The notes under the pieces were generated by a model. It was given only the letters and a program-made list of their open reading frames with translations. It was not told the origin of the DNA and did no database searches. DNA of 6,595 bases from Nodosilinea sp. BSH.14 (GTDB lineage Bacteria; Cyanobacteriota; Cyanobacteriia; Phormidesmidales; Phormidesmidaceae): the NCBI GenBank assembly GCA_023264315.1, contig JALQST010000181.1:1-6595 (forward strand), read 5' to 3'. Shown one piece after another: positions 1 to 4,962 of the stretch. The translations under genes were made by a program, and so were the position numbers. How positions within the stretch are numbered: the first letter of the stretch is position 1; the number at the start of each line of letters is the position of its first letter.

Positions 1-27
1 CCTCCTCTATCTTAGCGAAGTGTTGTG

Positions 28-62
28 TAAAGCCGTCCTAGAAGGACGGGGTTTCAGACCCA
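28..62. mobile_element. Probable right-end remnant of an IS200/IS605-type (TnpB) element
   Basis: A perfect 6-bp stem (CCGTCC 34-39, GGACGG 45-50) with a 5-nt loop is followed by a second small inverted repeat (GGGT 49-52, ACCC 58-61). This arrangement of a GTCC/GGAC hairpin followed by a GGGTTTCAGACCC-like stretch resembles, from memory, the sequence just after tnpB at the right end of cyanobacterial IS200/IS605-family elements. Those elements carry subterminal hairpins rather than terminal inverted repeats. Bases 3-41 on the + strand are open and end at TAG 39-41, so a short C-terminal tail of a tnpB-like gene could enter from the left, but 12 codons are too few to identify it. The hairpin alone could also be a simple terminator shared by converging genes. 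Confidence 0.5.
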
Positions 63-790
63 GGAGATTCTGATGAATCTTGGAGCCACCGAGCGTAGAG
101 ATCGGGTCGGCGGGCTTGGGTGCGGTCGATCTGCTGCTGCTGTCGCCACTGGACAATGGCTTCGTGGTTCCCGGAACGCAGCACCTCTGGCACCGTCCAG
201 CCCCGGAATTCTGCTGGCCGGGTGTAGTGAGGGTAGTCTAGCAGCGGCGTTTGGAAACTGTCTTGGCGGAGGGAATCCACCTTGCCCACGGTGCCCGGAA
301 GCAGACGAACGATGCCGTTAATCAGCGCTAGGGCCGGGATTTCGCCGCAGGTGAGGACAAAATCCCCCAGGGAGACCTCCCGCGTTAGCAGGTGGCTCAC
401 CCGTTCGTCCACGCCTTCGTAGTGGCCGCAGATCAGCACAAGCTGATCACAGTGGGTGGCTAAGTGCTGAAACAACCCCTGGGTCATGGTTTCGCCCTGG
501 GGGGAGAGCAACATCACCTCCCGCCGGGGCCGCTGGGGCAAGGACTCTACCGCCGCAAAGATGGGATCCGGTTTCATCACCATCCCCACGCCGCCGCCGT
601 AGGGTTCATCGTCAACCCGGTGGTGTTTGTCCGTTGTAAAGTCCCTGGGATTGGTAAGATGAACTTCTGCGATTTGGCGAGACAGGGCTTTGCCAATTAA
701 TCCTGATTGCAGAGGCGAGGTGAAAAAGTCTGGAAACAGGCTGACCACATCGAATCTCAGGTGCGGTGCCCCGTCGATGATCTCGGTCAT
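38..790 (-). CDS. trmD: tRNA (guanine-37-N1)-methyltransferase TrmD
   Basis: TrmD is a cytoplasmic SPOUT-class enzyme that transfers a methyl group from S-adenosylmethionine to N1 of G37, next to the anticodon, in tRNAs with G at position 36; this prevents +1 frameshifting. The 250-residue protein has the family order: RFDVVSLFPDFF at 12-23, DEPYGGGVGMVMKPDP at 61-76, GHYEGVDERV at 122-131, the trefoil-knot segment SLGDFVLTCGEIPAL at 140-154, and DSF at 177-179 followed by PHYTRP at 187-192. By alignment with the E. coli enzyme, Arg162 and Asp177 match catalytic Arg154 and Asp169. Most homologues read GGE where this one reads Cys148-Gly-Glu. Homologues usually start near RFDVV, so the ten extra N-terminal residues are mildly unusual, but no closer ATG exists and a GGGGAG lies upstream of this start. 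The last seven or so residues (GSETPSF) and the stop are encoded inside the element-like end at 28-62, suggesting the native 3' end was replaced. Confidence 0.97.
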   Translation of the reverse strand: MTEIIDGAPHLRFDVVSLFPDFFTSPLQSGLIGKALSRQIAEVHLTNPRDFTTDKHHRVDDEPYGGGVGMVMKPDPIFAAVESLPQRPRREVMLLSPQGETMTQGLFQHLATHCDQLVLICGHYEGVDERVSHLLTREVSLGDFVLTCGEIPALALINGIVRLLPGTVGKVDSLRQDSFQTPLLDYPHYTRPAEFRGWTVPEVLRSGNHEAIVQWRQQQQIDRTQARRPDLYARWLQDSSESPGSETPSF

Positions 791-798
791 AGCCTAAA

Positions 799-804
799 CT
801 CCCC
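799..804 (-). promoter_or_regulatory. Ribosome binding site of trmD
   Basis: Read on the minus strand this is GGGGAG, eight bases before the ATG ending at 790. It supports that start although typical TrmD proteins begin about ten residues later. Confidence 0.6.
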
Positions 805-890
805 TAGTGCATGGTGCAGAACAGCAGTGTTTTTTATCATGCCGTACTGGGGTGCGGGCTGCAATTTCAAGTTCCTTGGTTGATTAATCC

Positions 891-1703
891 ATGTCCCTTG
901 TACATCAACATGCCATTTTGGCCATAGGCGGTGCCGAAGATAAGATTCACGGCAAGGAAATCCTGCACAGCTTTTTTGAGCGCTCCGGCGGGTCGGAGGC
1001 CCGCATTGGCATTATTCCCTGTGCCTCGCGGGATCCCGTTGCCATCGCAGGGCGCTACCAAACGATTTTTGAGGACATGGGATCCACTGCCATCGAGGTG
1101 ATGGATATCCGTGACCGTAACCAGGGTGAAGATCCGCGCTGGAAGTCGGTGGTGGAATCCTGTACGGGGGTGTTCATCACCGGGGGCGATCAGGTGCGCC
1201 TGTGTGGGCTGCTGTCGGATACGCCGCTGATTGACCTGGTACGCCAACGCGCCCAACTCGGAGAAATGACCCTGGGGGGCACCAGCGCTGGAGCTGCCGT
1301 GATGGGCCACCACATGATTGCCGGGGGTGGTAGCGGCGAATCACCCAATCGTGCCCTGGTGGATATGGCCATCGGCCTTGGGTTTGTGCCGGAGGTGATT
1401 GTGGATCAACATTTCCACAACCGCAACCGCATGGCCCGCCTGATGAGCGCCATCGCCATGCAGCCCCACCGCCTCGGCCTCGGCATTGACGAAGACACCT
1501 GCGCCCTCCTCGAGCGGGACGGCAGTTTCCGGGTGATCGGCAAGGGGGTGATTGCCGTGGTAGACGCCGATGCTATCACCCACACCAACGAGCCCGACAT
1601 CGCCCCCACCGACCCCATCAGCCTCCACGGTCTCAAGGTGCACCTGCTTTCCCACGGGGATCGATTCGATATCAACCATCGCACCGTCCTGGCCACCGCC
1701 TAA
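891..1703 (+). CDS. cphB: Cyanophycinase (peptidase family S51)
   Basis: Cyanophycinase is a cytoplasmic serine exopeptidase that cleaves cyanophycin, the Asp-Arg nitrogen storage polymer, to beta-Asp-Arg dipeptides. The 270-residue length matches the well-studied Synechocystis enzyme (about 271). The nucleophile elbow GGTSAGAA at 129-136 places Ser132 at the known catalytic position. DQH at 172-174, ITGGDQVRL at 96-104 and GIDEDT at 198-203 are further S51 family blocks. The N-terminal AIGGAEDK at 11-18 is typical. No strong Shine-Dalgarno precedes the ATG, but the reading frame begins exactly where family homologues do. It diverges from trmD across 100 nt. The next gene is gpx on the opposite strand, so cyanophycin synthetase (cphA), often found immediately downstream, is not adjacent here. 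Similar S51 members include alpha-aspartyl dipeptidase, but length and motifs fit cyanophycinase much better. Confidence 0.95.
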   Translation: MSLVHQHAILAIGGAEDKIHGKEILHSFFERSGGSEARIGIIPCASRDPVAIAGRYQTIFEDMGSTAIEVMDIRDRNQGEDPRWKSVVESCTGVFITGGDQVRLCGLLSDTPLIDLVRQRAQLGEMTLGGTSAGAAVMGHHMIAGGGSGESPNRALVDMAIGLGFVPEVIVDQHFHNRNRMARLMSAIAMQPHRLGLGIDEDTCALLERDGSFRVIGKGVIAVVDADAITHTNEPDIAPTDPISLHGLKVHLLSHGDRFDINHRTVLATA

Positions 1704-1719
1704 ACCCATCAGCCTTGTT

Positions 1720-1811
1720 GACCTCACCCTAAATCTCTCTCCCTACGGGAGAGGGACTGTGAGCTTTTCTAGATTCCCTCTCCTCGTAGGAGAGGGGCTG
1801 GGGGTGAGGTC
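1720..1811. repeat. Compound palindromic intergenic repeat (REP/MITE-like)
   Basis: An outer perfect 10-bp inverted repeat (GACCTCACCC 1720-1729, GGGTGAGGTC 1802-1811) encloses two hairpins: CTCTCCC/GGGAGAG with a 3-nt loop at 1737-1753, and CCCTCTCCT/AGGAGAGGG with a 3-nt loop at 1776-1796. Together they form a three-way, cloverleaf-like fold. It fills most of the 156-nt gap between the converging cphB and gpx genes. Repeats beginning CCTCACCCTAAATC with CTCTCCC stems are, from memory, widespread between bacterial genes. A role as a bidirectional terminator is plausible, but there is no clear T-tract, so dispersal as a small non-autonomous element is equally likely. Confidence 0.8.
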
Positions 1812-1859
1812 AGCCTGGGCACAGGGCCGCTGAGTTTACCCGATCCGCTAGAGCATCCC

Positions 1860-2324
1860 TTAGCCCAGGGCGGCTTCGATGGCGGCTTTGAGGGCGGCAT
1901 CGTTGGGGGCCGTTTGGGGCTCGAAGCGGGCCACGACTTCGCCATCGCGACCCACGAGGAACTTACCGAAGTTCCAGCCGATATCGGGGCCATCGCCGAC
2001 GAGGAACTGGTACAAGGGGCTACGGGTGGGGCCGTTCACATCTTGCTTCTCCAGCAGGGTGAAGTCAACGTCGTACTTGGTTTTGGTGAAGTCCTTGATG
2101 TCGTCGGGGGTGCCCGGTTCCTGGGCTCCAAACTGGTTGCAGGGCACGCCCACAATCACCAAACCGCGATCGCCGTAGGCTTTGGCCAGTTCCACCAAGC
2201 CGCTGTATTGGGGGGTGAGGCCGCACTTGCTGGCCACGTTGACGAACAGAATCACCTTGTTCTCCAGCACTTCGGGAGATAGGGCGGTGCCGTCTAGGGT
2301 CGTGAGAGAATTGGGGAAAGGCAT
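1860..2324 (-). CDS. Glutathione peroxidase-family thiol peroxidase
   Basis: This cytoplasmic thioredoxin-fold enzyme should reduce hydrogen or lipid hydroperoxides; cyanobacterial members are reported to use NADPH- or thioredoxin-linked reductants rather than glutathione. The 154-residue length is usual for the non-selenium bacterial form. The peroxidatic cysteine is Cys34 in NVASKCGLTPQY (29-40), encoded by TGC, so this is not a selenoprotein. The Gln-bearing block PCNQFGAQEPG is at 61-71 and the Trp-Asn pair lies in WNFGKFL at 117-123, completing the family's active-site set. VNGPTRSPLYQFL (97-109) is also conserved. Only two cysteines exist (34 and 62); the position where plant thioredoxin-dependent enzymes have a resolving cysteine appears to be Lys81. 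The gene converges with cphB and follows the small unknown gene by 52 nt, possibly in one transcript. Confidence 0.93.
   Translation of the reverse strand: MPFPNSLTTLDGTALSPEVLENKVILFVNVASKCGLTPQYSGLVELAKAYGDRGLVIVGVPCNQFGAQEPGTPDDIKDFTKTKYDVDFTLLEKQDVNGPTRSPLYQFLVGDGPDIGWNFGKFLVGRDGEVVARFEPQTAPNDAALKAAIEAALG
2166..2173. repeat. HIP1 octamer palindrome
   Basis: GCGATCGC, the Highly Iterated Palindrome common in many cyanobacterial genomes, occurs once, inside gpx. I found no other copy in the window. One copy is weak support for cyanobacterial origin. Confidence 0.6.
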
Positions 2325-2376
2325 GGTTCACAAAACGTTACAGGTCGCCTTTCATTATCGGCTATCTGGGGGCGCT

Positions 2377-2688
2377 TTAGACCTCGGGGAAACGGTGGCG
2401 TTGGCCTTTGCCGGATCGGCCCTTGGCCTTGGGCGGGGTGCGGTGAGCGCCAAAGTATTTCTCGCTGCGATACCGGAGCCACACCCGCAGGGCTTGGGGA
2501 ATTTGGTCTTTTTGTTCCGGCGTCAGTTGATGGTAGAGGGCGAGGGCTTTTTCCCGTTCGCCCCGACAGGCGGCATTGTTGTGGGCATCCCAATAGCTGC
2601 GGGCCACGCGAATGCGCCGACACACCTCCTTAACCAACGCATCCCCGTTGAGGGCATCCCCATCGCGGGGTTTCGGAGACTTTGCCAT
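2377..2688 (-). CDS. Small basic conserved-looking protein of unknown function
   Basis: I do not recognise a characterised family. The 103-residue product has a charged N-terminus, then a probably helical core (KEVCRRIRVARSYWDAHNNAACRGE at about 20-44, split by family-like Arg and Trp positions), a segment LYHQLTPEQKDQIPQALRVWLRYR at about 51-74 that reads like a second and third helix, and a lysine- and arginine-rich tail (83-100). No signal peptide or membrane segment is visible. The even spacing of Arg, Trp and Tyr residues looks like a folded domain, not a random frame. The strong positive charge would suit nucleic-acid or ribosome binding, but that is inference. An in-frame ATG four codons upstream (ending at 2700) would give 107 residues; neither start has a Shine-Dalgarno. 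It lies upstream of gpx on the same strand and diverges from the ExoD-family gene. Confidence 0.75.
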   Translation of the reverse strand: MAKSPKPRDGDALNGDALVKEVCRRIRVARSYWDAHNNAACRGEREKALALYHQLTPEQKDQIPQALRVWLRYRSEKYFGAHRTPPKAKGRSGKGQRHRFPEV

Positions 2689-2719
2689 GGCCGGTGACAT
2701 GAGAGAACGGGAGGCAAGT

Positions 2720-2735
2720 TTGCTAGAGTTAGCAA
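2720..2735. promoter_or_regulatory. Inverted repeat in divergent promoter region (possible operator)
   Basis: TTGCTA-GAGT-TAGCAA is a perfect 6-bp inverted repeat with a 4-nt spacer. It lies in the short gap between the small unknown gene and the ExoD-family gene, about 38 nt before the start of the latter and 32 nt before the start of the former. A position between two divergent starts and the arm-spacer-arm form suit binding of a dimeric regulator. AT-rich TATTCT at 2740-2745 could be a -10 for the rightward gene. A chance palindrome is possible. Confidence 0.35.
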
Positions 2736-2772
2736 CGGCTATTCTATCCCTTATCCCCAAATTCCTCGCTCT

Positions 2773-3390
2773 ATGGCCCGACTGTCCGCCGAATTAAACC
2801 AATATTTCTTTGAAACCGTGACCACGCCCCACGTCACCCTGAGAGAAATTCTGACCCTAGCCGGGGAGCGTACCTTTGGCTTTCTGTTTGTGTTGTTGGC
2901 CCTGCCCTCGGCCTTGCCTATTCCGGCTCCAGGCTATTCGGTGCCCTTTGGGATTTTGCTGTTGGTGTTGGCGGTACAGCTCATCGTGGGGCGCACTCGG
3001 CCATGGATGCCCGACAAGTGGAATGACAAAGCCTTTGACCTAGCCACCGTCCAGAACATCATCACCGCTGGCACCCCCTGGCTGCGGCGGCTAGAGGCAA
3101 TTTCTCGGCCCCGCCTCACCCCCGTGTGCGCCAGCCCGCCGGGGCGCGTGGTGATTGGGGTGGCCATCGCCCTCATGTCTATTTCGATGATGATTCCCAT
3201 CCCCCTCACTAACACCCTGCCCGCCATGGGCATTTTCGTCACCGGGTTTGGCCTCCTCGATGACGATGGTGCCATTAGTCTGGCGGGGCTGGTGCTGTGC
3301 GCCATGGGCGGCACCCTCACCACCCTCGTGCTACTGTTTGGCTATGAGGCCGTGAAGGCGGGAATTGGCCTGATTCGCGGCGGATTCTAA
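2773..3390 (+). CDS. ExoD-family exopolysaccharide-related membrane protein
   Basis: The family is named after Sinorhizobium ExoD, a protein needed for normal exopolysaccharide production and nodule invasion; its biochemical activity is not established. The 205-residue product starts with a soluble segment containing LREILTLAGERTFGFLFVLLALPSALPIPAPG (split across 23-54), the family signature. Hydrophobic stretches lie at roughly 35-50, 55-72, 125-146, 147-162 and 167-190, so it should be an inner-membrane protein with four or five spans. A second motif, MMIPIPLTNTLPAMGIFVTGFGLLDDDG (about 139-166), echoes the first PSALPIPAPGYSVPFGILLLV block, suggesting an internal duplication. The cytoplasmic or periplasmic loop at about 73-124 has RPWMPDKW and paired Arg residues typical of the family. 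No Shine-Dalgarno is evident before the ATG. It diverges from the small unknown gene and converges on the VOC gene. Confidence 0.88.
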   Translation: MARLSAELNQYFFETVTTPHVTLREILTLAGERTFGFLFVLLALPSALPIPAPGYSVPFGILLLVLAVQLIVGRTRPWMPDKWNDKAFDLATVQNIITAGTPWLRRLEAISRPRLTPVCASPPGRVVIGVAIALMSISMMIPIPLTNTLPAMGIFVTGFGLLDDDGAISLAGLVLCAMGGTLTTLVLLFGYEAVKAGIGLIRGGF

Positions 3391-3398
3391 GACCTTTA

Positions 3399-3499
3399 AG
3401 ACGTTCTTTCTCTCCTTTCTCCGCGTGGGGGAGATCTGGGGGTATCGCTTGCTTTCCGTTAGGGGATCTGCAGGAATCGTGGGTAGACGGAACGTCTAC
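3399..3499. repeat. Palindrome-rich spacer between convergent genes
   Basis: A distant inverted repeat (AGACGTTC 3399-3406, GAACGTCT 3490-3497) brackets the spacer. Its right arm is also part of a local perfect 7-bp hairpin, GTAGACG-GAA-CGTCTAC (3483-3499), so the two pairings compete. A third stem, TCTCC/GGAGA, lies at 3418-3434. The TCTCTCC and GGGGGAGATCTGGGGG stretches resemble a degraded version of the repeat between cphB and gpx. The position after both the ExoD-family gene and the VOC gene suits termination of both, but no T-tract follows any stem. Confidence 0.55.
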
Positions 3500-3507
3500 G
3501 CTTCGGC

Positions 3508-3918
3508 CTAGGCGAGTGATCCGGCGGCGGATACCTGGTGCAGAATCAGGCGGTTGCCATCGGGGTCGTAGGCGTAGATTTCACGCCCGTGGGAAGCGGT
3601 GAGGATCGGGCCGGGGGGGGGATAGCCCAAATAGGTCAGGCGGGCGATGGCCTGATCGAGGTCGGCGACCTCTAGGCACAGACTCATGGATCCGGCACGG
3701 CTGGCCTGAAATTCGGCGGCGTGGCTGGCCTGAGGAGCAAAGATGCCCAGCCGCAATCCGCCCCAGATAAATTCCGCATAGCGCTGGGGCCAGGGGGAAT
3801 GGGGTGCTTGGCCCAGGAAATTTTGGTAAAAGGTCACGAGTTCCGCGAAGGACAGACTAGCCAACACCACGTAGGCGCTGGAGCAAGCTAGGGGAGAGAA
3901 GGCGGCGGAGCCCGCCAT
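3508..3918 (-). CDS. VOC-superfamily (glyoxalase/bleomycin-resistance fold) protein
   Basis: The 136-residue protein contains two beta-alpha-beta-beta-beta modules of the vicinal oxygen chelate fold. The first spans about 14-62 (AYVVLASL, helix with FAELVTFYQNFLG, then FIWGGLRLGIF). The second spans about 78-128 (MSLCLEVADLDQAIARLTYLGY, then REIYAYDPDGNRLILHQ). DPDGN at 118-122 is the family's best-known marker. Metal-binding members usually carry His in the first strand and Glu in the last; here these positions appear to be hydrophobic (Ile125 replaces the last Glu), so it may bind a ligand without metal or be non-enzymatic. The substrate is not predictable. The start lies 3 nt after the ccaA stop, implying cotranscription and perhaps translational coupling with carbonic anhydrase. 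The stop lies in a perfect GCCTAGGC palindrome. Confidence 0.85.
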   Translation of the reverse strand: MAGSAAFSPLACSSAYVVLASLSFAELVTFYQNFLGQAPHSPWPQRYAEFIWGGLRLGIFAPQASHAAEFQASRAGSMSLCLEVADLDQAIARLTYLGYPPPGPILTASHGREIYAYDPDGNRLILHQVSAAGSLA

Positions 3919-3921
3919 GGC

Positions 3922-4710
3922 CTAGACCGTGGCCCCTCGGTAGAGCCGCGCCGCCTGTTCAGGGCTGAGGCGGTTGGCCCCCGGCCAGTAGGGCTGCACG
4001 GGTTCGTTGAAGGAGGCTTTGACATCCGATGGATCCTTGGAAAGCCCCCCTGCCTTTACCACCTTGGCACGTTCGGCGTAGGCGTCAATTTTGCTGTGGG
4101 GGGGCAAAAAGTCGTTGGCTTCCTCGTCGTAGGCCAGCAGTTGGCCGTTTTCGATGTGGTAAATCCAGCCGTGGATGGACAGTTCCCCGGTGTGTAGCTT
4201 GGAGTGAATGGAGGGATAGGTGCGGAGGTTATCAATTTGGGTGAGGACGTTTTGGGCCACCAGCAGGTCGAGCTTTTCCTTCTTGCTGCGGTCGCCGTAG
4301 TGGTCAAACACGAGCTTGCGGGTGGCGGCAGTGTAGTTCAGCCAGTCGTACACCAGGGGCATTTTTTCCTCTAATTCCCCCAGTTGCAGCAGCCCCTTCA
4401 TGGCCCCGCATTGGGTGTGCCCGCAGATGATCACCTGCTTGATATTGAGGGCTTCCATGGCGTATTCGATGGTGGCTCCTTCGCCGCCGTTGGTGGCTTC
4501 GTAGGGCGGGATGATATTGCCGGCATTGCGGATAATGAACAAGTCCCCAATTTCCGATTGGGTGATGATGGTGGGATCTACCCGCGAATCGGAACAGCCG
4601 ATGAAGAGAACCCTGGGGTGCTGCCCCTTGGCCAATTCCTGAATCAGCTCTTGGTGGCTGGGAATGTACTGTTCCTGAAACTCCCGCAAACCCCGCAGCA
4701 GCTTTTCCAT
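3922..4710 (-). CDS. ccaA: Beta-class carbonic anhydrase, carboxysomal CcaA/IcfA type
   Basis: It interconverts bicarbonate and CO2 with a zinc ion; in beta-carboxysomes CcaA is held by CcmM next to RuBisCO and supplies CO2. Zinc ligands and catalytic residues are clear: Cys39-Ser-Asp41-Ser-Arg43, then His98 and Cys101 in GHTQCGAMKG (97-106). These numbers coincide with the Synechocystis enzyme. ITQSEIGDLFIIRNAGNIIPP (split at 49-69) and LSIHGWIYHIENGQLLAYD (177-195) are also typical. Length is 262 residues, against about 274 in Synechocystis. The C-terminal part after about 215 is a variable linker ending in EQAARLYRG (251-259), a tail shared with the Synechocystis protein and absent from ordinary housekeeping beta-carbonic anhydrases. 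An ATG 16 codons upstream exists, but GAGGA precedes the chosen start and family proteins begin here. The VOC gene follows after 3 nt. No carboxysome shell genes lie in the window. Confidence 0.95.
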   Translation of the reverse strand: MEKLLRGLREFQEQYIPSHQELIQELAKGQHPRVLFIGCSDSRVDPTIITQSEIGDLFIIRNAGNIIPPYEATNGGEGATIEYAMEALNIKQVIICGHTQCGAMKGLLQLGELEEKMPLVYDWLNYTAATRKLVFDHYGDRSKKEKLDLLVAQNVLTQIDNLRTYPSIHSKLHTGELSIHGWIYHIENGQLLAYDEEANDFLPPHSKIDAYAERAKVVKAGGLSKDPSDVKASFNEPVQPYWPGANRLSPEQAARLYRGATV

Positions 4711-4717
4711 CGGTTTA

Positions 4718-4722
4718 TCCTC
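4718..4722 (-). promoter_or_regulatory. Ribosome binding site of ccaA
   Basis: Read on the minus strand this is GAGGA, seven bases before the ATG ending at 4710. It favours that start over the upstream in-frame ATG ending at 4758, which has no comparable site. Confidence 0.7.
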
Positions 4723-4896
4723 ATGATCCCCAATAACACCATGCCCCAGCAAAGGCACCGAGCCGCACTCCCGAAATAACCCCTATTCCCCCACAGCGAG
4801 GGGGAGCTTGCGAACGGCTATTCTTACTGTTATCCCACATCACTGGGTACCCCAACGACAAAATTTGCTTATCGTACCAATCATCGGTGCTTGTCA

Positions 4897-4930
4897 GCGT
4901 TGCCTTTGGGCATTGCCCCAGGGACAACGC
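4897..4930 (-). terminator. Hairpin after the ferredoxin gene / upstream of ccaA
   Basis: GCGTTG (4897-4902) pairs with CAACGC (4925-4930), and an inner stem TGGG/CCCA forms at 4907-4920. It begins 32 nt beyond the ferredoxin stop. A terminator for the min-ferredoxin transcript is the simplest reading, but no T-tract follows. It could instead be in the 5' leader of ccaA or part of its promoter region. The rest of the 252-nt gap (4711-4962) has AT-rich stretches and a GGGTACCC palindrome at 4845-4852, but no promoter I can assign with confidence. Confidence 0.35.
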
Positions 4931-4962
4931 GTACTTGGGTAAGCAGGCATACTGAGCAGCGT

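Noticed and set aside
1341..1727. Minus-strand open frame inside cphB
   Set aside because: It lies antisense to a gene with clear S51 catalytic motifs; composition is Gly/Val/His-rich as expected of a shadow frame.
2223..2225. Possible selenocysteine in the peroxidase active site
   Set aside because: The codon is TGC, cysteine, not TGA.
2182..2697. Long + strand open frame opposite gpx and the small unknown gene
   Set aside because: It spans two genes on the opposite strand, has no recognisable family motif, and follows from high GC content with few stop codons.
4800..4875. A sigma70-type promoter for ccaA on the minus strand
   Set aside because: TTGGGG and TAACAG are 17 nt apart, but both match the consensus poorly and other AT-rich hexamers nearby are equally good.
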